Source of the DNA: Sulfurihydrogenibium yellowstonense SS-5
GTDB taxonomy: Bacteria > Aquificota > Aquificia > Aquificales > Hydrogenothermaceae
Length of the DNA stretch: 7,583 nucleotides
Reading direction: 5' to 3'
NCBI RefSeq assembly: GCF_000173615.1
Contig: NZ_ABZS01000076.1
Span: 1-7,583, forward strand
Made by a program: the position numbers and the translations under genes. Below the pieces are notes generated by a model. That model made no database searches and had not been told where the DNA came from. It saw nothing but the letters and a program-made list of their open reading frames with translations. Numbering within the stretch: the first letter of the stretch is position 1; each line of letters opens with the position of its first letter. Of this stretch, positions 1 through 5,215 are shown in pieces.

Positions 1-1
1 T

Positions 2-421
2 TTTGCTGATTATAGAAAATACAGATATAACGGTAAAATTATTCAAGGAGCAGATGCTTATCATAAAGGGTTTGATTTTGCATCTGTAAAAAATGCACCG
101 GTTAAAGCATCTAACAACGGAAAGGTTGTTTTTACTGGATTTTTGGGCATATATGGCAATAGTATAATTATTGACCATGGTCTTTGTGTTTATACGTTAT
201 ACTCTCATTTAAGCGAAATTGCAGTTAAAGAAGGGGAAGCAGTAAAAAAAGGTCAGTATATAGGAAAAACAGGAACGACAGGATTGGCTGTAGGAGACCA
301 TTTACATTACGGAGTTTTGGTTAACGGAATAGAGGTTAATCCGGTAGAATGGTTTGATATTAACTGGCTAAATACAAGATTTTATGAAAATTACAAAAAC
401 ATAATAGGAGGTAATAGATGA
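2..421 (+). CDS. M23 family (LytM-type) metallopeptidase, C-terminal part
   Basis: This is the 3' part of a gene whose start lies left of the window; the frame is open from base 2. M23 peptidases are zinc endopeptidases that cut peptide cross-links in peptidoglycan, normally outside the inner membrane. The zinc-site motifs are all present: HKGFD (HxxxD) at 62-76, the YSHLS histidine at 206-208, and HLHYG (HxH) at 299-313. The glycine-rich stretch [17 protein letters not shown] is typical of the family. Intact metal ligands suggest an active enzyme rather than a degenerate EnvC/NlpD-type activator. The 139 visible residues cover nearly the whole LytM domain; any signal peptide, membrane anchor or coiled coil would be upstream and cannot be seen. 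The stop overlaps the start of the transaldolase gene by 4 bp (ATGA), so the two are probably cotranscribed and translationally coupled. A TTG at 143 is inside the domain and is not the true start. Confidence 0.93.
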   Translation, partial: FADYRKYRYNGKIIQGADAYHKGFDFASVKNAPVKASNNGKVVFTGFLGIYGNSIIIDHGLCVYTLYSHLSEIAVKEGEAVKKGQYIGKTGTTGLAVGDHLHYGVLVNGIEVNPVEWFDINWLNTRFYENYKNIIGGNR

Positions 422-1074
422 AGTTTTTCATCGATACAGCAGATGTGAATGAAATTAGAGAGGCAAAAAGATTACATTTTCTTGATGGAGTAACAACTAA
501 TCCAACATTAATCGCAAAGGTTAAAAAACCATTTTGGGATGTGGTGAAGAGTATATTGGCAGAAGTGCCGGATAAACCAGTTAGCTTGGAAGTTGCAAGC
601 ACAGATGCGGAAGGGATGATTAAAGAAGGTGAAAAGCTTGCAGAACTTGGTAAAAATGTTGTTATCAAGATTCCAATGACTCCGGAAGGTTTAAAGGCAG
701 TAAGTTACTTTGAAAGTAAAGGAATAAAGACTAACGTTACGTTAATATTCTCTCCAGCCCAAGCTTTATTAGCTATGAAGGTTGGAGCATCTTATATATC
801 TCCATTTGTAGGCAGACTGGATGATATTAGCCATGCCGGTATGGATTTAATAAGACAAATCAAGCAAATCAAAGATAATTATAATTTTAAATCTGAAATT
901 ATTGTAGCATCTGTCAGAAATCCTGTTCATGTAATAGAATCGGCAATGATTGGAGCAGATATAGCAACAATCCCATACAGTGTAATTGCACAACTGACTA
1001 AACATCCACTTACAGATATTGGCTTAGAAAGATTTTTAAAAGATTGGGAAAGCGTTCCAGAAAAACCATTTTAA
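418..1074 (+). CDS. tal: transaldolase, short TalC/FSA-type
   Basis: Cytoplasmic class I aldolase-fold enzyme moving a dihydroxyacetone unit between sugar phosphates (sedoheptulose-7-P + glyceraldehyde-3-P to erythrose-4-P + fructose-6-P), in the non-oxidative pentose phosphate pathway. At 218 residues it has the short length of the TalC/fructose-6-P aldolase group. Visible motifs are FIDTA (Asp6), [12 protein letters not shown] (Asn28), VVIKIPMT with Schiff-base Lys84, TNVTLIFS (Thr108), SPFVGR (Ser128, Arg133) and ASVR (164-167). Glu58 in SLEVAS and Phe130 are the residues found in true transaldolases; E. coli fructose-6-P aldolase has Gln and Tyr there, so transaldolase is the better call. 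The ATG has a strong Shine-Dalgarno AGGAGG at 406-411, six bases upstream, and overlaps the upstream peptidase stop. The next gene starts one base after the stop. Confidence 0.95.
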   Translation: MKFFIDTADVNEIREAKRLHFLDGVTTNPTLIAKVKKPFWDVVKSILAEVPDKPVSLEVASTDAEGMIKEGEKLAELGKNVVIKIPMTPEGLKAVSYFESKGIKTNVTLIFSPAQALLAMKVGASYISPFVGRLDDISHAGMDLIRQIKQIKDNYNFKSEIIVASVRNPVHVIESAMIGADIATIPYSVIAQLTKHPLTDIGLERFLKDWESVPEKPF

Positions 1075-1075
1075 A

Positions 1076-1366
1076 ATGAAATACAGAAAAAAAGGTGTAA
1101 AAAGAGAACATTCTATCATTGAAGATTTTGAAAAGGACTTGCAGGCTCTGGTAGAAATTGGGCTTGCTAAGTCCATCATACCAGGAAGAATATATACAAG
1201 TCCAAAGGCTCAAAAAGGAGATAAAATTATAAAATATCAGTATGACACCGAAACGGGTGCAAAGTTATTGCTAAAAAAGGGGTCAACGGTCCAAGAAGCG
1301 TTTGTCATTACAGATAAAAGACAAGAGTTAAGAGCTTATCTTTTAAACCTGGAGCGTGAAATGTAA
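1076..1366 (+). CDS. small DUF2103-like protein of unknown function
   Basis: This 96-residue basic, soluble protein has no signal peptide or membrane segment. I recognise a resemblance to the DUF2103 family (annotated in places as predicted metal-binding) from the blocks SIIPGRI (33-39) and GAKLLLKKGSTVQEAFVIT (61-79); the match is from memory, not a search. A single His12 follows the basic N-terminus (KYRKKGVKREHS), and the protein has no cysteines, so a metal site is not evident. The many Lys/Arg residues and the short alpha-beta pattern would also suit a nucleic-acid-binding protein, but that is only inference. The ATG lies one base after the transaldolase stop, with no separate Shine-Dalgarno, so translation is probably coupled. 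It is the last gene of the operon. Biochemical role unknown. Confidence 0.82.
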   Translation: MKYRKKGVKREHSIIEDFEKDLQALVEIGLAKSIIPGRIYTSPKAQKGDKIIKYQYDTETGAKLLLKKGSTVQEAFVITDKRQELRAYLLNLEREM

Positions 1367-1439
1367 GAAGTGAAACATTTATCATTACAGTTTAACCGGG
1401 TATAACAATGTTGAGACTGCCTGTAAAAAAAACCAAATC

Positions 1440-1582
1440 GTTATTCTGAAGCCAGCGAAAAATCTCTGCCTTTGTGTTTCTATAATGGCATTTCTGTGCT
1501 TAAGCGAAGAATCTCATATTTTTTCTTTTCGAATAAAAAATTTAAAGAAGGGGAGCCTTCTGCTAACAGCTTCAAGATGACA
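1440..1582. repeat. degenerate palindromic dispersed repeat, left of dnaA
   Basis: The left arm starts GTTATTCTGAAGCC and contains AGCGAAAAATCTC (to about 1466). A second AGCGAAGAATCTC lies at 1503-1515. The right end reads CTTCAAGATGACA (to 1582), which reverse-complements to TGTCATCTTGAAG. These are eroded versions of the TGTCATTCTG...GAAGAATCTC arms also seen at 3250-3342. Resemblance to dispersed repeats common in low-GC thermophile genomes is from memory. It lies downstream of the DUF2103-like gene. Confidence 0.6.
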
Positions 1583-1648
1583 AGAAATTAAACCTGCAAG
1601 AATTTTGGAGCTTCCCTAATAATATTCAACTCTATACTATAGCTTTTA

Positions 1649-1668
1649 TTGTTAAGTTTTCTTAACAA
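1649..1668. promoter_or_regulatory. perfect inverted repeat upstream of dnaA
   Basis: TTGTTAAG-TTTT-CTTAACAA is an uninterrupted 8-bp inverted repeat with a 4-base spacer, about 170 bp before the dnaA start. Neither strand has a T-run directly after it, so it is a poor intrinsic terminator. It could be an operator for a dimeric regulator or simply a short hairpin. It lies well upstream of the candidate dnaA promoter. The structure is seen directly; the function is inferred. Confidence 0.4.
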
Positions 1669-1778
1669 AATAAACAATATTTCTCAATGAAAAATCTATT
1701 AAGTCTTTATTGAACTTATATTTTTTAAATTATGTATTTATTCTATCATAAAAATTTTAAAAGTCAAATAAAAAAAAT

Positions 1779-1807
1779 TTAAAAATTTACCTAAAAGGAA
1801 ATATAAT
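1779..1807 (+). promoter_or_regulatory. candidate dnaA promoter
   Basis: A perfect -10 hexamer TATAAT lies at 1802-1807. With 17-bp spacing the -35 position would be 1779-1784 (TTAAAA), a weak match. Transcription would begin near 1814, leaving a leader of about 27 bases before the dnaA ATG at 1841, enough to include the GAGGAG ribosome site at 1829-1834. The very AT-rich upstream DNA fits a promoter, but AT-richness also makes chance TATAAT matches likely. Confidence 0.45.
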
Positions 1808-1840
1808 GGATATCCCTAAAATGAAATAGAGGAGTGGAGA

Positions 1841-3220
1841 ATGGATTTAGGTAAGAATAATGCTGGTAATACGTCAAACGTCAGTATTAGTGAATCTAAA
1901 CTTTGGCAGTCTATTCTCCATGATTTAAGGGAAAAAATTGATAACACATCATACATGATACTAAATTCTCTTGAAGAAGTATACTACAGCGAAGGAAATA
2001 TATATATCTATACTCCAGACAATATTTACAAAAATTGGATAGAAACAGAAATATTAGAAACCATAGAAACTTCAGCAAATAAGGTTATTGGAAGAAATGT
2101 AAAAATTCATATTATTTCTTTAAAGGATAAATCTTCAAAGAAAACAAAAAAGAGTAAGAATTCAAAAAACTTTGAAGAAACAGATTTTTATCAATATTTA
2201 TCATTAAATCCTAAATACACTTTTGATAATCTTATAGTAGGAAATAATAATAAAGTTGCATTTCAAGCATGTTTGGCTGTTACAGAAAATTTAGGAAAAA
2301 TTTATAATCCGCTTTTTATATATGGCGATGTTGGACTTGGCAAAACTCATTTATTACATGGAACAGCTTATCATGTTCTTGCAAAAAACTCTACAGCAAA
2401 AATCATTTACACAACAGCAGACACATTTGCTTCTGAGCTTTTTTCATATTTAGAAAAAGGAATGATTTTAGAGTTTAGAAAAAAATACAGAGAAGTAGAC
2501 CTTCTACTTATTGACGATATACAATTTTTAGTTGGAAAGGAAAGAACACAAATAGAGTTCTATCATATTTTTAACGTTTTATACAGCCTTGGAAAACAAA
2601 TAATTTTATCCTCAGACCAACCGCCTTCTAAGTTAAATGGCATAGAAAAAAGATTGATAAGTAGATTTAGCAGCGGATTAATTGTCGAAATAACCAAGCC
2701 GGATTTAGAAACAAAGATTAACATAACATTAAAGAAAATGAAAGAATTGAATGTAGAATTTTCAAGGGATGTAGTTCTATTTATTGCAAAAACAGTAAAT
2801 ACAAGTGTTAGAGAGCTGGAAGGTTCAATAAAAAGATTAAAAGCTTACAGTGAAATAATGGGTAGACCAATAACTTTAGACGTTGCAAGAACTGTGTTAA
2901 AAGATGTACTAGAAGTAAATGAAGTTCAGCCATTAACTGTTGAAAGAATTCAAAAAGAAGTATGTAATTACTTTAATATTGATATAAAAGAATTACTTGG
3001 AAACTCAAGAAATAAAAAATCTGTAACTGCAAGGCAGATAGCAATGTACTTATCAAAAGAGCTAACTGATGAATCCTTATCTTCAATAGCAAGATATTTT
3101 CATAAAAAAGACCATACAACAATTTTAAATGCTGCAAATAAAATAAAAGAAATGATGGAAAAAGATAGAAAGTTAAAATATACTGTGGATTTGATTAAAG
3201 ATAAGTTAATTACTTTGTGA
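1841..3220 (+). CDS. dnaA: chromosomal replication initiator protein DnaA
   Basis: DnaA binds origin DNA boxes, oligomerises with ATP and opens the origin, then helps load the replicative helicase. All four domains are visible in 459 residues, a normal length. Domain I (about 20-93) carries LWQSILHDLREKI. Domain II is a short lysine/serine linker (about 95-112). The domain III AAA+ ATPase has Walker A GDVGLGKT (162-169), Walker B LLLIDDIQF (221-229), sensor I ILSSDQPPS, the RLISRF arginine finger (Arg275) and sensor II VRELEG (Arg324). Domain IV (about 362-459) has the helix-turn-helix and a signature at 421-427. That signature reads HKKDHTT where the usual form is GGRDHTT; Asp424, His425 and the two threonines are kept. 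The ATG is preceded by GAGGAG at 1829-1834. The gene stands alone: neither dnaN nor recF, gyrB or rpmH is adjacent. Confidence 0.98.
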   Translation: MDLGKNNAGNTSNVSISESKLWQSILHDLREKIDNTSYMILNSLEEVYYSEGNIYIYTPDNIYKNWIETEILETIETSANKVIGRNVKIHIISLKDKSSKKTKKSKNSKNFEETDFYQYLSLNPKYTFDNLIVGNNNKVAFQACLAVTENLGKIYNPLFIYGDVGLGKTHLLHGTAYHVLAKNSTAKIIYTTADTFASELFSYLEKGMILEFRKKYREVDLLLIDDIQFLVGKERTQIEFYHIFNVLYSLGKQIILSSDQPPSKLNGIEKRLISRFSSGLIVEITKPDLETKINITLKKMKELNVEFSRDVVLFIAKTVNTSVRELEGSIKRLKAYSEIMGRPITLDVARTVLKDVLEVNEVQPLTVERIQKEVCNYFNIDIKELLGNSRNKKSVTARQIAMYLSKELTDESLSSIARYFHKKDHTTILNAANKIKEMMEKDRKLKYTVDLIKDKLITL

Positions 3221-3559
3221 CAATAGAGGATGCTTGCAAAAATCCACACTGTCATTCTGTAGCCGACGAAGAATTCTCTCTCTTTTTTCTTTTTAAAAAA
3301 CATCAAAAAATAAGATTCTTCACTTCTCACTGCTGGATGACAAAAAGTGAATTTAAAAAATTCTTGCAACGCTCTTACCTTTGGCTTTAGAATGAAATAC
3401 AAAGTGATGAATGATGATTAATATACACAGTCTATGTACAGACCGCTTCTGCTAACTCTTTATTTTTCACATACCAACAATTTATGAATTGTATCCATTA
3501 TATTACTTACTTGGCTTTTAACATTCCAAAGTCAACAAAGAATTTTTTTCTTAAATTCC
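3221..3559. other. convergent intergenic region after dnaA
   Basis: This 339-bp region lies between the 3' ends of dnaA and the lapA-like gene. It holds the palindromic repeat at 3250-3342. Further right it has a near-palindrome CAATTTATGAATTG (about 3478-3491) and an 11-mer CTTCTGCTAAC (3446-3456) that also occurs left of dnaA at about 1558-1568. Open frames crossing it have no recognisable protein features. AAGAA-T-run-TTCTT near 3538-3552 could be a weak hairpin for the minus-strand operon. I see no strong intrinsic terminator. Confidence 0.7.
3250..3342. repeat. palindromic dispersed repeat between dnaA and lapA
   Basis: The left arm (3250-3278) begins TGTCATTCTGTAGCC and ends GAAGAATTCTC. 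The right arm (3314-3342) begins GATTCTTCACTTC and ends GGATGACA. The outer TGTCAT/ATGACA and inner GAAGAAT/ATTCTTC segments are complementary, around a pyrimidine-rich then A-rich centre. Transcripts from either side could fold into a large imperfect hairpin here, so it may limit read-through between dnaA and the opposing lapA operon (inference). It is better preserved than the relative at 1440-1582. Confidence 0.7.
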
Positions 3560-3895
3560 TTACCTGCTTTCCTGCATTTCTTTTGACTTGTACAATTGCT
3601 CAGACTCTTTTAAAGAATTCATTTTTAAACTTTCCTTTTCTTTTTCACAAATTTCAAGCTGTTTTTTTAATCTTGAAATTTCGATCTTAAATTTAATCCA
3701 GTCTCCAATCGCTATTAAAATAGCAAGTATAGCTCCAACGATAATACTCATAAGGATGATTATAGATAAAGGAAGCGGTACTGTTTGATAACCTGGAACC
3801 AAATTAACAGTTACAGAAATATTATTCATTGCTACAAAGTATCCTGCTATTAACAGAATAAATAACCATAAAATGAGTCTAATTTTACTTAACAT
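3560..3895 (-). CDS. LapA-domain (DUF1049) inner membrane protein
   Basis: This 111-residue protein has two membrane segments (about 5-22 and 43-65) joined by a short loop with a conserved-looking MNNISVTVNLVPG stretch. A charged, probably coiled-coil cytoplasmic tail follows (about 68-108, rich in Lys and Glu). This layout is that of the LapA family. In enterobacteria LapA works with LapB in balancing lipopolysaccharide synthesis; no LapB-like gene is in the window, so the same role here is only inferred. The ATG at 3895 lies inside the last codons of the HIT gene (11-bp overlap). It has an AGAGGG ribosome site 8 bases upstream, so the two genes are probably cotranscribed and coupled. The family call rests on topology and the N-terminal pattern, not a search. 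Confidence 0.82.
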   Translation of the reverse strand: MLSKIRLILWLFILLIAGYFVAMNNISVTVNLVPGYQTVPLPLSIIILMSIIVGAILAILIAIGDWIKFKIEISRLKKQLEICEKEKESLKMNSLKESEQLYKSKEMQESR

Positions 3896-4373
3896 CTTTT
3901 AATCCCTCTTTTAATTTATAATAAATTTCTTTTAAATCTTGAGAGATAACTCTTACCTCTCCCAAAACAGGCATAAAATTTGTGTCTCCAATCCATCTTG
4001 GAACTATATGATTATGAATATGGGTTTCAAGACCTGCTCCTGCTGCCCTTCCAAGATTGTAGCCAATATTAAATCCATCTGGTTTTAAAACTTTTTTCAA
4101 AAGTTTAACCATTTCCTTGGTTAATAAAGAAATTTCATGCAGAGTTTTATCATCTAAAGCAGTAAAATCCCCAATATGTTCATTAGGACATACCATTAGA
4201 TGACCTGCATTATATGGAAATAGGTTTAATATAACAAAAGCCCTTTCACCTCTATACAGCAAAAGATTTTTCTCGTCATTATTTTCTTGATAGGCTTTAC
4301 ACAAAAAACAACCTTCTGACTTTTCAAGCCCTTCTATATATTGAGACCTCCATGGTGAGTAAAGTCTTTCCAT
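3885..4373 (-). CDS. HIT-family nucleotide hydrolase/phosphorylase (Ap4A phosphorylase-like)
   Basis: HIT proteins cut or phosphorolyse nucleotide phosphates through a histidine nucleophile. The signature HIHNHIVPRW is at 118-127 (His118, His120, His122), in the HxHxHxxPRW form. The N-terminal MERLYSPWRSQYI and the middle blocks VILNLFPYNAGHLMV and GFNIGYNLG closely resemble the mycobacterial diadenosine tetraphosphate phosphorylase group (from memory), so Ap4A breakdown is the best guess. CFLC (Cys22, Cys25) suggests a structural zinc site, as in several HIT branches. An upstream in-frame ATG at 4397 would give 8 more residues, but the excellent AAGGAGGG site sits just before the ATG at 4373 and inside that extension, so 4373 is chosen (162 residues). 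It is the first gene of a minus-strand pair with the LapA-domain gene. Confidence 0.93.
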   Translation of the reverse strand: MERLYSPWRSQYIEGLEKSEGCFLCKAYQENNDEKNLLLYRGERAFVILNLFPYNAGHLMVCPNEHIGDFTALDDKTLHEISLLTKEMVKLLKKVLKPDGFNIGYNLGRAAGAGLETHIHNHIVPRWIGDTNFMPVLGEVRVISQDLKEIYYKLKEGLKDVK

Positions 4374-4400
4374 GATTAACCCTCCTTTGCACCTCATAAT

Positions 4401-4430
4401 ATTATATATAAGTCATGTTAGTTTAGGTAA
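4401..4430 (-). promoter_or_regulatory. candidate promoter of the HIT-lapA operon
   Basis: On the minus strand TATAAT lies at 4401-4406 within a longer TATATATAAT. A weak -35 (TTACCT, 4425-4430) is 18 bp upstream. Transcription would start near 4394, about 20 bases before the chosen ATG, with the ribosome site inside the leader. This also supports the downstream start at 4373 over 4397, because an ATG at 4397 would lie before the transcript begins. Confidence 0.4.
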
Positions 4431-4494
4431 TGTGTGATATGTACCGGTGATTCACTAATCGCTCCTAGTTACTCTTCACTTATTATGTCCGTGC

Positions 4495-4506
4495 AATTCA
4501 TGAATT
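4495..4506. repeat. 12-bp palindrome AATTCATGAATT
   Basis: This is a perfect palindrome in the divergent intergenic region. A near-palindromic relative, CAATTTATGAATTG, lies in the gap after dnaA. From memory, CAATTCATGAATTG is the centre of dispersed repeats in several bacterial genomes; here the outer arms are not conserved, so both may be eroded remnants. An operator is the alternative. Confidence 0.4.
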
Positions 4507-4630
4507 ACTCAAACTTCCATTTATATCTCATTTTTAACATTTTAGCTGAGTAAAGAATCTTAATTTATATTTCTAAATCTATCATCTATTTTTCAATACT
4601 TTTTGACCTATACATATTTTATATCAGTTG

Positions 4631-4639
4631 TGTTAAAAT
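4631..4639 (+). promoter_or_regulatory. candidate extended -10 promoter of the ubiX operon
   Basis: TGTTAAAAT (TGn plus TAAAAT at 4634-4639) resembles an extended -10 element. The corresponding -35 region (about 4611-4616, TACATA) is poor; a TTGACC at 4603-4608 is too far away (25-bp spacer). The predicted start of transcription is about base 4646, the A of the ubiX ATG, so the transcript could be leaderless. Confidence 0.35.
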
Positions 4640-4645
4640 CAGATT

Positions 4646-5215
4646 ATGAAAAAATTCATAGTTGGAATAACAGGAGCAAGTGGGTTTATATACGGAAAAA
4701 GATTGGTAGAAGAACTGGCCAAGGAAAATTATGTTTATTTAGTAGTTTCAGAATCTGCTTTTATAGTCATGGAAAAGGAAGAGGGAATAACTAAATCAGA
4801 GTTTATAAAGAAGCTTCCAAGAAATGTTGAAATTTTTGATAATAAAAATATTGCAGCACCAATATCAAGCGGCTCTCAACTTGTAAAAACAGAAGGTGTT
4901 ATAATAGCTCCATGTTCTATGGATACGTTGGCAGCAGTGGCAAATGGTATTAGTACAAATCTTATTCAAAGGGTCTGTGATGTTGCTTTAAAAGAAAGAA
5001 AAAAGCTTTATTTACTTGTAAGAGAAATGCCATTTTCTTTAATTCATGTTGAAAATATGAAAAAAGTAATGTTAGCTGGCGGGATTGTTGCTTCAGCATC
5101 TCCGGGATTTTATCATAAGCCAAAAACCTTGGATGACATGATTAACTTTGTGATTGGTAAAATATTAGATAGTTTTGATGTAAAGCACAATCTTTTTAAA
5201 AGGTGGACTGAATGA
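4646..5215 (+). CDS. ubiX: flavin prenyltransferase UbiX
   Basis: UbiX joins a dimethylallyl group to FMN to make prenylated FMN, the cofactor of UbiD-type decarboxylases, which act in quinone and aromatic acid metabolism. The 189 residues match the family's usual length. Motifs are GITGASG (7-13, FMN binding), ISSGSQ (73-78), APCSMDTLAAVANG (88-101), LYLLVREMP (121-129), SPGFYHKP (152-159) and the C-terminal HNLFKRW (181-187). No UbiD partner is present in the window. In Aquificota-type organisms the likely use is naphthoquinone synthesis (inference). No Shine-Dalgarno is visible before the ATG. The stop overlaps the recombinase start by 4 bp (ATGA), so it heads a four-gene operon. Confidence 0.96.
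   Translation: MKKFIVGITGASGFIYGKRLVEELAKENYVYLVVSESAFIVMEKEEGITKSEFIKKLPRNVEIFDNKNIAAPISSGSQLVKTEGVIIAPCSMDTLAAVANGISTNLIQRVCDVALKERKKLYLLVREMPFSLIHVENMKKVMLAGGIVASASPGFYHKPKTLDDMINFVIGKILDSFDVKHNLFKRWTE

Larger units (their letters stand above)
1367..1840. other. intergenic region upstream of dnaA
   Basis: This 474-bp stretch has no convincing gene. Its left part (1440-1582) holds a degraded palindromic repeat listed separately. GGGGAGC at 1550-1556 can pair with GCTTCCC at 1610-1616 (one G-U pair), which may extend the folded structure. From about 1620 to 1830 the sequence becomes very AT-rich and contains the perfect hairpin at 1649-1668 and a promoter-like -10 box at 1802-1807. I looked for DnaA boxes of the TTATNCACA type on both strands and saw none, so this is not supported as an origin. 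No rho-independent terminator with a clear T-run was found behind the upstream operon. Confidence 0.7.
4374..4645. other. divergent intergenic region between HIT gene and ubiX
   Basis: This 272-bp region separates divergently transcribed operons and holds promoter-like elements at both ends (listed separately). The middle contains GTGATTCAC and the 12-bp perfect palindrome AATTCATGAATT. No gene is supported: the open frame through 4603-4794 overlaps ubiX in another frame and has no recognisable features. Confidence 0.65.

Noticed and set aside
360..668. Minus-strand open frame opposite the transaldolase gene start
   Set aside because: It is antisense to a confidently identified gene and has no protein features or ribosome site; it exists only because the coding strand lacks the matching stops.
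1010..1213. Minus-strand open frame across the transaldolase/DUF2103 junction
   Set aside because: Antisense to two coupled genes, no motif, no plausible start region.
1620..1830. Origin of replication upstream of dnaA
   Set aside because: The region is AT-rich, but I found no canonical DnaA boxes on either strand and no origin-type gene neighbours.
1367..1840. Riboswitch or structured leader for dnaA
   Set aside because: No known riboswitch core was recognised; the structures seen are explained by a dispersed palindromic repeat and a short hairpin far from the predicted transcript start.
3100..3402. Minus-strand open frame overlapping the dnaA 3' end
   Set aside because: It runs through the palindromic repeat; its translation there (CHPAVRSEESY) is the usual artefact of such repeats, and it overlaps dnaA domain IV.
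3484..3788. Plus-strand open frames opposite the LapA-domain gene
   Set aside because: They are the complement of membrane-helix codons, which gives long hydrophobic chance frames; the minus-strand gene has better family, start and coupling evidence.
4391..4427. Possible dif site (CATAATATTATATATAAG) for the Xer recombinase
   Set aside because: It has a TAAT-spacer-ATTA look like dif centres, but the right arm lacks the conserved TTATGTTAA form and the segment overlaps a likely promoter; AT-richness explains the resemblance.
4603..4794. 63-codon frame overlapping the ubiX start
   Set aside because: It is in a different frame from ubiX over most of its length and shows no domain or ribosome site.
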